Source: Hemicentrotus pulcherrimus (taxonomy: Eukaryota > Echinodermata > Echinoidea > Camarodonta > Strongylocentrotidae). From it: a stretch of DNA of 18,784 nt. Positions 9,363 to 18,048 of this stretch are shown one piece after another. How positions within the stretch are numbered: the stretch's first letter is position 1; each line of letters opens with the position of its first letter. The stretch spans positions 130,485 through 149,268 of the forward strand of contig BEXV01000721.1 of the NCBI GenBank assembly GCA_003118195.1, written 5' to 3'. Both the position numbers and the translations under genes were made by a program. The notes under the pieces were generated by a model that did no database searches, was not told the origin of the DNA, and saw only the letters and a program-made list of their open reading frames with translations.

Positions 9363-12300
9363 CTGGAATCAGTAAAAATATTTTAAAAATAAACAGAAAA
9401 TAAATATGAAGAGCTTTATTCACAACAGAGCTAAATCCACTTTTGATGAATATTGATTTATTGATATCAGAACATTGATCACCAATAATTACCCCTCTTC
9501 AAACAAAATTATTTACCTAAATTTCAAATTAAGGAAATGCAAGCATTGCTTTAAAATAACAGAACTTTGTTATTCCTGGCTCTTTTTTCCAGATTGAGGT
9601 TTCATATGAAAGGGCAGAAAATGAACTTCTTAGAATTGTGATTTTCTCTTTGAAATTCAGATACCGCCCATCAAATGACTTTTTGGTTTCCTCTCTTCAA
9701 ATTGTTTTTTATCACTCATGGGTGAAATATGCATTATATGAGTTGCTTCAAATGAAAGGGGAGGATCTAAGCTTTACAAATATGTGCCATTTAAAAAAAA
9801 TCATAATTGTGATTAAGTTATGGTTAAACATCGATAATGCTCGGTTTTGTTTTTCTGGGACACACTGTATAATATTTGTAATGATTTCTACACTTTTTAG
9901 TTGAACTTTTTTGTTACCTTTAAAATTTCACAAGAGTTTGTGATGGTCCTGTATTCTGTTACAGTGATATTCTTTATTGTAAGCTATAATATTAAAAGCT
10001 TTAACCTCTAAAAAGTTATTAAAAATTTGAAATAGCAAGATAATAAGATTTTCCTTGGACTATTTTCTTCAACTACAATAATTATTCAAATAACAACAAG
10101 TTCCCCTATAATCAAGAGTCATCGTCTACATACGGCTTTATAGATTATGAAATTATACAATCGATAAACCCTCACTTGAGCAATCATATCATGAATGTTT
10201 TGTTTTAACAGCTTTTAAGAGAGGGATTTTTCTTTGTGATTTCCTACAAAATGTGTCCATTACAGAACCAACTTTGAAGGGGTCGTTTTCAAACTTTAAA
10301 ATGGGATACAAGTCCGAGGACGAACACTAGTGTCCGCCAAGTTCGGTTCTTACCTCAATGGCACCATATTCCTCATTGGTGAGCTTGTTGGTACCAACAG
10401 GAGCCACTGGGACGAAGCCTTTGAAGGCTTCTGGGTGTAACTTGAGGAACGGGATGGAGTAACTGCCGCTCATCGAAGGACTGATGAACACTGCTTGCTT
10501 CATGTTCAGCATCTTCATCAAGTTTGTCATGAAACTGGCACTGCTTACATCGGCCTTCTTGGATTCACCATATCCTGATAAACGAAAGAAGTAAGTAGTA
10601 ATGGAAAGATAGGAAAAACTATGCCATTAGCACCATAAATCATACAATTATTAATTTTCCTGATTTACAATGAACAGGATGAGGATTGAGGTTCTCATTT
10701 AGTGATTGAGCCATTCAGTGGGCTTACACAGTGACTCTTTCCAAAATATCTTGTAACACAACTGAATGGTTTAGTTAAGAGGTACATGTAACCTGTATGT
10801 CGGTATACAAGATATTGCTTGAAAACCTTTTTTCATACTTGTACCAATATCTAAATGTATCATGCTACGTTTAAATTACTTGAATGTCACTAGGGTTAAT
10901 TAATTCAATGTCATGAATAACCACGCTTAGTTGCTGGACTAGTTTATTACTCAACTTCATACAACTGGATGCCCTATCGCTCGTTGAGAAGCTTTGGGGA
11001 CAATCACATTCTCACTTTCTTTCAGGGCATCACTCAATACTGACAACATATACTATGGAAAGGTATCAGTCCATTGCACAACCCACCATCCTTCTCAATA
11101 CAAGATGAATGTAAAAGTCAGTGCGACAAATCCAACCCCTATCTAATCCATACATCTGAAGGTATCCTGATCACAATAAAACATGGATCATGTTATAACT
11201 CGGTGTCGAGATGGGAACTCACCTGGCAGGTCTATAGCGACGGCCCTGTAGCCATGGCAAGCCATGTAGTTCAATGTACCCAAGTCTTGCCATGTCAAGG
11301 ATTTAAATTTCATTCCATGGAGAAACAGAAGGGTGCCTTTAGGCTCTGTGGGTGGGAGAACCTGAAATGATAAATGAAATACAGATATAAGACTAGAATT
11401 GTAAGATGCTCCACCATTTCTGATGCATGCTGCACATCAAGAAAACACATTATATGGATGAACATGCAATAAATAAAAAAATCTTTCATGTATTTCAAAG
11501 AAAGAAACCCCCTAAGAAACAGATGATGAAATGAATACAGTAAGAAATTAAAACATACAGATGATTCCTGCAAGCAAATTTTACTCAATGTTTTCTACAT
11601 GCATAAGCTATATGGACATAGTACAACGAGGCAAAGTCTTCTTTTAGCACATGAAAGACATTCAGCAACACTCGGACAATATCTTCTTCTTTGGTAAACA
11701 TCTTTCACAAAAATCCTGATCTGTTCATTTTTACAAGGCAGGAAGAATCTTTACATTAGAACGTCACTTTAAGGAACTGGTCTAATACATGCTAAATCTC
11801 ATAATGGAATGATTGTTTCAAAGAATGCACAGACTTTCAAAAAATCAAGAAAACAAACAATTTCAATACCCTTTTATTGTAATGACTACAGAAATCATTA
11901 TTGGATTATGTAATGAATAATTTCAATGTTCACTAATGTCAGAAAGATGATGCAAGCAAGAGGCTACTCACATTGCATTAGTTTGATTGATGTTTATATA
12001 CAAATTATTAAGAAAAATGTCAAAGGTCGCTCTGAACTTTTTAAGGGCCCTTTAGCACTGGATCCCTATAAAGCCTTGTTAAGATATGCACCGTTAAACC
12101 ACGTTGTGTTTGTTTTGTTTAGTTTTTTACGATGTTGAACATGCAAAGTGTCAGACATTTAATAGTTCTTATCTTTCAACACAGAGCTAAGTCAATATGC
12201 ATAGGACCTTTGTAACATGCAGGTGCCATAATTTTACAAAACAGGGCAGTTGATTAGTGGCAGTTACAGCATCACATCTAAACAAGCCTTCGGGCAGCCC

Positions 12301-13344
12301 AATGAATGACGACAAGTCACATGATCATAGCATACCTCTCTGTAATAAATAACCGCATTGTCAAATTCCTCCAAGAAGCCTTTCTTCTGCACTAATTTGA
12401 CATTTTTCATTGCTTCACTCTTCAGCTCGTCCCAGTTCATGTTTGCTTCCAAGTCAATCCGTTTACACACCTGAGTTGTTTCTGCTTGCCCCTGTATCAA
12501 TAAGATAAAAAATAAAACACATTATTAGAAATGGTATAACATTACCTAAATTCACCACTGTAACTTTACAAGGAAAGAAACATAAACATGACATTCATGG
12601 TCATCTTCATATCAGGACAATCACTGGCTGGATAATTTCCAGTCCATAATTACCCCCCCCCCATCCTTAAAAATTACCAGTAAGACATTTACCCTCCAAA
12701 GTCAACCAGCCCCCACCCCCAACAAAAATAAATAGATAAATAAATACCCCCTAGGACAATTACCCTATACATGAACATATCAGCTTTTACAGTACCTGAA
12801 TATGTTTGTTTGACAAAGCGTTGTTGCTCTCCTTCTAATAATGTGAACACTGAACAAAGAAATCATATTGTTTCATATACCAGTATACATGTAGTTTAAA
12901 TAGTTGAGGGGGAGCAGGATAATGCAATTGTCTAACATATAATCTTAATGTTAAACAAATGTTGGATGTTGTTGCTCCTGATAAGAACATACAATCCAAC
13001 TATCGTCTTTACAAGAAGATTATGTTACATGCAGTCGTACCTGGAAATTCAAAATTTCAACAAGTCCATACAGTACCTTGATGAATCTTTGCATTTTATT
13101 TGAAGTTTATAATGCTTACCGGTACCTCTACTACTCCTTGTGCTCCTTTGACTAAACCTTCTGGCGTGTCTTGATTCTTGGCGGATATCTTACTCAATGA
13201 AGCTCGTTGGTCCAACTTCTCTGATGGGTAGTAGATAAAGATGATGGCTGCTATGAAGAGTGATGTGAAGCCCAGGGCTGCAGTCTTGAATGTGACGTGC
13301 CGTAGCAAAGAACCCATCCTAGCTGTCTGATTGGTCGAGGACAT
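9177..13344 (-). CDS. ABHD14A: ABHD14A-like alpha/beta-hydrolase, membrane-anchored, five coding exons, complete
   Basis: The exons 13344-13120, 12491-12336, 11361-11223, 10574-10354 and 9362-9177 join with GT-AG introns in phases 0, 0, 1, 0 to give 308 residues (human ABHD14A is about 271). Residues 21-40 form one hydrophobic segment followed by YYPSEK, a signal anchor typical of type II membrane proteins; soluble ABHD14B lacks it. A linker leads to the hydrolase domain: oxyanion-loop LFLHG (about 139-143), [18 protein letters not shown] (about 165-177), nucleophile elbow SPSMSG (205-210, Ser207), acid YGEKD (Asp258) and [10 protein letters not shown] (His285). The S-x-S-x-S elbow in place of GxSxG is the ABHD14 signature. 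ABHD14B is reported to remove acetyl groups from lysine onto CoA; the ABHD14A substrate is less clear. An in-frame TAG lies two codons upstream of the chosen ATG, and Met10 is an alternative start. Confidence 0.92.
9363..10353. other. ABHD14A: ABHD14A intron 4 with a probable dispersed repeat
   Basis: This is a 991-base GT-AG intron. The segment at about 9540-9885 includes 'gggacacactgtataatat', resembling the 'gggacaccctgtata' motif of common deuterostome repeats, and may be a dispersed element. The 88-codon plus-strand frame inside it resembles no protein I know. A near-perfect 16-base palindrome, 'cgaacactagtgtccg', lies at 10321-10336, beside the exon 4 donor. Confidence 0.5.
10354..10574 (-). 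CDS. ABHD14A: ABHD14A exon 4: nucleophile elbow SPSMSG
   Basis: Two bases complete the Gly codon, then 73 codons follow. The acceptor is 'cgtttatcag' and the donor GAG|GTAAGA (phase 0). It encodes [28 protein letters not shown] with the catalytic Ser at residue 207, and [18 protein letters not shown], all close to ABHD14B (ISPSLSGMYSLPFL, GFVPVAPICTDK). Its start codon-like ATG is internal, not a separate gene. Confidence 0.93.
10575..11222. other. ABHD14A: ABHD14A intron 3
   Basis: A 648-base intron with donor GTGAGT and acceptor TTTATCAG on the minus strand. No further feature was recognised. Confidence 0.7.
11223..11361 (-). CDS. ABHD14A: ABHD14A exon 3: oxyanion loop and [11 protein letters not shown]
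   Basis: This exon has 46 codons plus one base, with acceptor 'tatcatttcag' and donor CCAG|GTGAGT (phase 1). It encodes [35 protein letters not shown] and the first base of the following Gly. These are the HG oxyanion-hole loop and the strand motif shared with human ABHD14A and ABHD14B. Confidence 0.92.
11362..12335. other. ABHD14A: ABHD14A intron 2
   Basis: A 974-base intron with donor GTATGC and acceptor CATTTCAG on the minus strand. No exon, RNA gene or clear repeat was recognised inside it. Confidence 0.7.
12336..12491 (-). CDS. ABHD14A: ABHD14A exon 2: linker and entry to hydrolase domain
   Basis: This exon has 52 codons, phase 0 at both ends, with acceptor 'attgatacag' and donor GAG|GTATGC. 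It encodes a charged linker ([12 protein letters not shown] and so on) ending in AVIYYRE. That corresponds to the 'IFYREVLP' / 'LFFREALP' strand that opens the ABHD14 fold, and the next exon continues in register with VLPPTE. Confidence 0.88.
12492..13119. other. ABHD14A: ABHD14A intron 1 with C-rich stretch
   Basis: A 628-base intron with donor GTAAGC and acceptor TTGATACAG. Around 12640-12770 there are runs of C and recurring 'aattaccc' / 'ataccccc' motifs, probably low-complexity or repeat-derived. It contains no coding signal. Confidence 0.7.
13120..13344 (-). CDS. ABHD14A: ABHD14A exon 1: signal anchor
   Basis: This exon has 75 codons from the ATG at 13344 and ends ...GVVEVP at donor CCG|GTAAGC (phase 0). 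It carries the hydrophobic anchor [16 protein letters not shown], preceded by Arg/Lys-containing residues and followed by a polar segment. The upstream 'ctttatcctgtgctctag' just before CTG-ATG also looks like a 3' splice site, so a 5' untranslated exon may lie further upstream. Confidence 0.88.
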
Positions 13345-13499
13345 CAGCTAGAGCACAGGATAAAGTCCACAGAATGACTTGTTACCTGGGAATAGTTTCA
13401 ACAGGGACATACATGTTTGTAACTGTTTAAGGTTATAAGGCTAAGCAAACAGGAAGAAGGGACCTTTGATCCCTGACTGACAGTGAAACAGCAAGAAAA

Positions 13500-13893
13500 T
13501 AAGTGAGGGAGGTAGAGAGAGGGGTGGTGGTGGTGTAGAGGGAGAGGGAGAGAGGAGAGTGAGAGAGGAGAGTGAGAGAGGTGAGGTAGAGAGGAGAGTG
13601 AGAGAGGTGAGGGAGAGAGGTGAGGGAGAGAGGTGAGGGAGAGAGGTGAGAGAGTAGGAGAGAGAGGTGAGGGAGAGAGGTGAGGGAGAGAGGGGAGTGG
13701 GAAAGGTGAGGGAGAGAGGTGAGAGTGGGAGGGGGAGAGTGAGAGAGGGCAAGGGGGAGGTGAGGGAGAGAGAAAGGGGAGAGAAAGGGGCGATAAGTGA
13801 GGGAGAGAGGGGGAGAGGTGAGAGAGGAGAGGTGAGAGGAAGAGAGAGAGAGGAGAGGTGAGAGGAAGAGAGAGAGAGAGAGAGAGAGAGAGA
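13500..13893. repeat. Polypurine (GAGGGAGAGAGGTGAGG)-type minisatellite upstream of ABHD14A
   Basis: About 390 bases are almost entirely purine on the plus strand, made of variable units such as 'gagggagagaggt' and 'gagagaggagagt' and ending in a pure (GA)n run near 13870-13893. The tract begins about 155 bases upstream of the ABHD14A start codon. The long Ser/Leu/Pro-rich frames on the minus strand and the Arg/Glu-rich frames on the plus strand are artefacts of this composition. Such tracts can adopt triplex (H-DNA) structure and may affect the promoter, which is inference. Confidence 0.9.
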
Positions 13894-13902
13894 ATCAAAG
13901 AG

Positions 13903-14070
13903 AGGTATACCTGCCAACCTTTGAAGACTAAAAATAGTAATCATTTTTTTACGAGGACTGTGACGGAGCGGAGCGACAGAACGAAGGAGCGAAGGGTGTG
14001 GGTGTGGAAGAGGGCTGTCCCCCCACACATGATAGAGAGCTTTTGTGATTTTCAACATGAAGGAATGCCC
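13903..14070 (+). repeat. Probable dispersed element beginning 'tatacctgccaacc'
   Basis: The segment reads 'tatacctgccaacctttgaa', then an AT-rich part, then 'gacggagcggagcgacagaa' and a G-rich stretch with 'ctgtccccccacac'. From memory this resembles a MITE-like repeat common in marine invertebrate genomes. Both boundaries are uncertain, and no inverted end was located with confidence. Confidence 0.4.
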
Positions 14071-15221
14071 TTTTCCTTCACTTTAAACTCATCTTTCAAC
14101 ACTTTTATGCATCTCCCTCCCCACAAAAAAAAAACAAACAAAAACAAAACAAGGACTAAGAGCTCAAAGATGCCTTCAAAGTGCATGGTTATTGCTCCTA
14201 TTCTTATCTATGACATTTATAGAACCCTTTTAGAACCTAAAATTGCTATGAAGGTAATTTTAGACCTCAAAATGTGTGAAATTCTATCCTACCAATTCAG
14301 CTCCACTTTCAAAAAAACATGGTGATCGTTAATTAATTATTTAATTAAAAATAAAAATACCTGGTACACGAACCGGCTAATTGTGGGTAATATAAGCAAC
14401 ACGAAAATGCCAACAAAAAAGCATTGGCTGAAATACGACAAAAAAGGCGTTATTTCTTTTTTTTTCAACAGTTTTTTCAAATTTTTCAAAATATCTAATA
14501 TTTGTGGTGGTACACAAGTATTAGGAATCGTTATATTTAAGCCATCTCTAGACCGATTTTGATCAAACAAAGATGATTTTGTAATTTAAATAATATGTTC
14601 TTTCAAATTAGACACTCAGTTTTTCATTATGTCACCAAAAAAAATTATATTGTGTAGCGTGGCTAGCGCCCTCTGCAACAGAACTCAACTATCCCTTCAC
14701 ACCAACAAATACAAAATAAAATATGAATACTTTCAAGTGAGTGCAGACAGTGAGAAAAGAAATTAGCTTGAGTTTAAAGACAGGATCCTGCATAAATCCG
14801 GACATAAGCTTTTGATTTATGCATTTAGAGATATTTAAGATTTAATCATCACAATGCACAATATTGAGAATGGTGTTCAAATTTTCACATTTAGTGCTTG
14901 ATACTGAAAGTTGATACAAGCTTCTAATTTCCCTTAGTTTCTTTGTTAAGGTTTGCTTTAATTATACATAATACAGAGAACATTTCTGAGAAATGATATG
15001 TATGATGTCAGAGCAATCTGACTTTACTTTACATTCCAATAATTGTTCATATTAATTCGAAATCCACCTATATTCAAATGTTATGTACAATATGAAGTCT
15101 GATAGTGAAAAGAAAGGTGACAGGGCCTGAAAACTGGCATCACTGCTGGATTGCCTTTAGAAAAGCACCAGAGACTTCATGAATTAGCACTCTTTTGTAT
15201 GTGAATGGTGGTGGTTACTTT
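14071..15221. other. Intergenic or CCDC51 intronic DNA
   Basis: No exon was recognised. I searched specifically for the missing N-terminal part of CCDC51 (a Trp/Tyr/Glu-rich WxxRYEEFVG-like block followed by a phase-0 donor) and did not see it. The sequence at 14326-14350 is the AT palindrome-rich 'taattaattatttaattaa'. Confidence 0.45.
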
Positions 15222-15397
15222 ACCTGACTGCTAATAAAGCATAAATGCTTGCAAGCAACCAGACAGCCGACGACTTTAAGTCCTCTCTGAGAGACCCGAG
15301 GATTAATGCCTTCCCATAGGGCACTAGCGAATCGCCTTGGTTTCGAACCCGGGTCACCAGATTACAAGACCACTAGCGACTGAGCTATCGCGCATAC
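15222..15397 (-). mobile_element. tRNA-derived SINE (second family), minus strand
   Basis: On the minus strand it reads 'gtatgcgcgatagctcagtc', a good A-box region, followed by a consensus B box GGTTCGAAACC (15349-15339). A body follows with 'ggcattaatcctcgggtctc' and 'ttgcttgcaagcatttatgc'. The head looks like a tRNA D arm and T arm, but without a proper anticodon arm or pairing acceptor ends. The body differs from that of the SINE at 7523, so this is another family. An ambiguous base (N) lies ten bases beyond the head, at 15407. Confidence 0.78.
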
Positions 15398-15406
15398 CCA
15401 AAGTAG

Positions 15407-15407
15407 N
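15407..15407. other. Ambiguous base (N)
   Basis: A single N beside the SINE head. A second single N is at 17055. They mark unresolved consensus positions in a draft assembly and do not interrupt any annotated exon. Confidence 0.95.
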
Positions 15408-15866
15408 AAAAATATAAAAATCAAACAAACATTTGTAGAAAGTATCATTTATTCAGTGTTTCTCATTCAAAATGCCAAAAAAGAGGAAATGTCACCACTG
15501 GCGGTAGATATACAAACAACGTTAACCCATATCTGAAAATTGCAATGGGTATCCAACATTGTCCCGAATGTGTGATGTACATGTAGGTTGTTCATATTGT
15601 GACGTCATCGTTTCGCATGTAAAATAACGCTGTCAGTTCACTTAGCGAGTGGGTTCAGGAAAGGGTAACAAAATTGCATTTAATTTATTCCTCACAACAG
15701 TGAGGGCTTCAAAAGTACTTTGCTCATTTTGTTAATGTTCTCAGCAATCTGTAGAGGTGTAATTTGCCCATTTTCCACATTTCAATGAACCATCTCTTTA
15801 AATATCTGCCATCTATTATCTTGTGGTAGAAGTGGTACATTGTTTGTTTTCATTTTATTCGTACAG

Positions 15867-16670
15867 GTGGAGAAAGAGTTTCTCAAAGTACGTGAAGAAG
15901 TAGCTGAAGCAAACAGGGAAGTTAGCGGTCTCCAAACAAAGCTTCATAGTTTGAGAGGTAAGCTGGATCGTACTCCAAGAGATGACCCTAAGTTCCTTGA
16001 ACTAGCCACAGAAGAACACGCCATGCTGCAGGCTGAAGCTCGTCTCAAGGAGATATTTACCAAAGTGGAAGCAAGAGAAAGAGACACGTTTTCTCACCTC
16101 TCTACCGCTGTACGGGAGAGCCATGAAAAACAGAGGGCTCAAGAAGAGCGAACAAAATACTGGTCAGTGATAGGTTCCATAGTAGGAACTCTTATAGGTA
16201 TCCTAGGTTCTACCATAGTTAATCATAAACGTATGGGTGAATTAAGGACATTAGTCTCAGAGCTCAGCGCAGGGGACTTTGGGTCAGAGAGCACTCGTCA
16301 GGAACTGACTGCCATCGTTCAACAACTCAAGGAATCGTTGGGTCAGGATAATGATGCAATGCAGCACCCGAATCTCAAGAACAGCATGGATGATACTCTA
16401 AAGAAGCAGGATGAGCTTCTGAGTCAGCAGCTGGAAGCCATTGAGAAGCTGATGGATGAAAGAAATAGTAAACTGAGTGATCAGATCAAAGGTATGAGGA
16501 GGATGACTGATGTTGGTTTGGTTAGTGATACAGGAACGTTGGAGGAGTTGCTAAGCGATACAGAACAGAAACTAGAATGGGAGATGAAGATGAGTACATT
16601 ATCGACGGTGGTTTTCATTTACGGTGCTTTTGCGCTAACCTTACCAATATTGTACAGTATATTTAAATGA
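15867..16670 (+). CDS. CCDC51: CCDC51 / MITOK mitochondrial potassium channel subunit, last coding exon
   Basis: CCDC51 (MITOK) forms the pore of the mitochondrial ATP-sensitive K+ channel in the inner membrane, with ABCB8 (MITOSUR) as regulatory partner. This exon follows acceptor 'ttttattcgtacag' in phase 0 and runs 267 codons to TGA. Residues 1-95 are a coiled coil with the family signature LDRTPRDD..FLELATEEHAML and, after it, AVRESHEKQRAQEERTKYW (human: AVRESHEKERTRAERTKNW). Transmembrane segment 1 is at about 99-117 (WSVIGSIVGTLIGILGSTIV), a soluble coiled region follows at 125-240, DTEQKLE is at 231-237, and transmembrane segment 2 lies at about 245-266, ending LPILYSIFK at the C terminus, as in human (LPVLYMLFK). 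Human CCDC51 has about 411 residues, so roughly the first third, with the presequence, lies in upstream exons not found here. Confidence 0.92.
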   Translation: MEKEFLKVREEVAEANREVSGLQTKLHSLRGKLDRTPRDDPKFLELATEEHAMLQAEARLKEIFTKVEARERDTFSHLSTAVRESHEKQRAQEERTKYWSVIGSIVGTLIGILGSTIVNHKRMGELRTLVSELSAGDFGSESTRQELTAIVQQLKESLGQDNDAMQHPNLKNSMDDTLKKQDELLSQQLEAIEKLMDERNSKLSDQIKGMRRMTDVGLVSDTGTLEELLSDTEQKLEWEMKMSTLSTVVFIYGAFALTLPILYSIFK

Positions 16671-16721
16671 TATAGCAATATATATTAAAATCTATGTGCT
16701 TGGGTAATACATTAGTTCATC
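16671..16721 (+). other. CCDC51: CCDC51 3' untranslated sequence with ATTAAA
   Basis: A variant polyadenylation signal ATTAAA lies at 16684-16689, only 14 bases after the stop codon. It may be too close to be used, and no canonical AATAAA was noticed in the following few hundred bases. The transcript end is therefore uncertain and may extend into the hairpin elements that follow. Confidence 0.35.
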
Positions 16722-16858
16722 AGGGCTCCGTCTTATGAAGTGTTGCTATTGATCCTGATCAATCGTAAGTCCTCCAATCAATTGCACATTTGCAGTCTCC
16801 TGTACCGCTTATTTACATTGTTGTGATTAATATCAACTCTTTAAAAGACGGGGCCTAG
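16722..16858. mobile_element. Short foldback (MITE-like) element
   Basis: The left end 'gggctccgtcttatgaag' (16723-16740) pairs imperfectly with the right end 'ctttaaaagacggggcct' (16839-16856). The similarity continues inward ('gttgctattgat' against the complement of 'attaatatcaac'), giving arms of about 33 bases. The interior contains the palindromic 'ttgatcctgatcaatcg' and has no coding capacity. It resembles short inverted-repeat elements common in deuterostome genomes; the family is not identified. Confidence 0.6.
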
Positions 16859-16894
16859 ATCTCGCTGTTTGGATCGTGTGCAAGCCTTTTATTA

Positions 16895-17001
16895 ACCGGG
16901 CGCCGGGCAATTTTTACCCAACGGTCCTTGACTTTTGGCGCCCGGTAAGACGGGGAAAATGAGTACCGGGCGCCGGTCACTTTTTATTTTTGGCGCCCGG
17001 T
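16895..17001. repeat. Two GC-rich 10-bp-stem hairpins in tandem
   Basis: The perfect inverted pair accgggcgcc / ggcgcccggt occurs twice: 16895-16904 with 16937-16946 (32-base loop) and 16965-16974 with 16992-17001 (17-base loop). Both loops contain a similar T-rich core (caatttttac, cactttttat) and 'ttttggcgcccggt'. The two look like duplicated copies of one unit. A plus-strand frame beginning within them is incidental. Confidence 0.8.
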
Positions 17002-17814
17002 CTGGGAGAATTAACATTTTCTGTTCAGAAACTTCCACATGTCTAGCGCTAAATNTGGTCCTTCAACTCAGTGATTGCTGTAGCATACACAAAGTAGGGG
17101 ATGGATGGAAACAGGACATCCAAGTAGACAATCTCAGCCCAGCTGTGTTTTCCCAGAGTTGTAGTCTCCAATATGTCTACAGTATACATGTAGACCTATA
17201 CTCTAATAATAATATATCTCATATACAATGTACATGTTTGCTGACAAAATGGGGAAGATGATTTCTAATAATTTATATTAACAATATAACAATAGACCTT
17301 TAGACTCTATAACTTACAATTACATTGAATGTTCTACAGAATTTGATGTTGGCTGCAAAAGGGACATCCAAAGTACAAAAAAGGATGCCTATTTTTTTCA
17401 TTTATTTGTTCACCAATTCAAAAGTATGTTGCATGGCACCATGACAAAAAGTCAGCGAATACCAACGTAACTTCCTAGGTTTGTCGTGTTTGTTTAGCTC
17501 AAGTCAAGGCCTACATCATCTCCACACAGTCTGACGAATGCATCACAAGTTGACAACTAGTAGTTCATTCGTTCGTGTCTCCTTAGATCAAGATAAATGT
17601 ATCGTGATCTTCGGAGTAGTTGCTACAACCTGCAGTATCCAACACGATGCCCTGGGGCGCGAGATAGGACTCTTGTAGCGTCCCCCACTTAACACAATTA
17701 TACAATAACAATTAACATTAGGCTACATTTAATTAAATAATGAAGCGATTAATATTACTCTCATGTTTCGGGGGAAAAATATTATATGAATCAGAGATCC
17801 TAATAATTACAGAA
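17002..17814. other. Non-coding DNA
   Basis: No exon or RNA gene was recognised. It contains an N at 17055, 'acatgtagac' near 17187, and a GC-richer segment at 17640-17690 ('ccctggggcgcgagatagg') of unknown nature. Confidence 0.45.
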
Positions 17815-17884
17815 CTTGGTCTTGTTGCTCCGTTTGCCAGCAGTTTAAGGATATGGACTGCTGGCGAACAGAGCACGATCAAAG
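17815..17884. ncRNA. Compact stem-loop, pre-miRNA-like proportions (candidate only)
   Basis: The left arm 17815-17843 contains 'tgctccgtttgccagcag' and the right arm 17858-17884 contains 'ctgctggcgaacagagca'. From the loop outward, 18 of the first 19 positions pair (counting G-U), with one C-A mismatch, and weaker pairing continues for about nine more bases. The loop is 14 bases (tttaaggatatgga). Arm length and loop size fit a microRNA precursor, but the sequence matches no microRNA I recognise. A small inverted-repeat transposon is the alternative. Confidence 0.3.
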
Positions 17885-18048
17885 CCATTTGATTTCCAGA
17901 CAGATGAACAGGGATGGGATATTGATTGACAGTTTAATAATAACGTATTTAAGTCTTTTGGAGCCAGAACGACGTTAATTGTATCTTACACAGAGTAAAC
18001 GTCCTACTCATTCCAAACAGGCAACAAACTATTCCACCTTGTTCTAAC
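17885..18048. other. Spacer between hairpin and MITE
   Basis: No feature was recognised in this short stretch. Confidence 0.5.

Noticed and set aside
9638..9904. 88-codon plus-strand frame in ABHD14A intron 4
   Set aside because: Antisense to the gene, of AT-rich composition, and within sequence that looks like a dispersed repeat.
11074..11370. 98-codon plus-strand frame
   Set aside because: It is the antisense shadow of ABHD14A exon 3 and its flanks.
13398..14058. Long Ser/Leu/Pro-rich open frames of 166 and 205 codons on the minus strand
   Set aside because: They are translations of the polypurine/polypyrimidine minisatellite in overlapping frames. There is no domain, no start context and no splice support.
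13667..14325. Arg/Glu/Gly-rich frames on the plus strand through and after the GA tract
   Set aside because: Low-complexity composition. The downstream part crosses a dispersed repeat and matches no protein family.
15325..15397. Functional tRNA gene on the minus strand
   Set aside because: The A and B boxes are present but no clean cloverleaf can be drawn and a SINE-type body follows.
16935..17261. 108-codon plus-strand frame beginning MAPGKTGKMS
   Set aside because: It begins inside the GC hairpin repeats, contains an ambiguous codon and shows no family resemblance.
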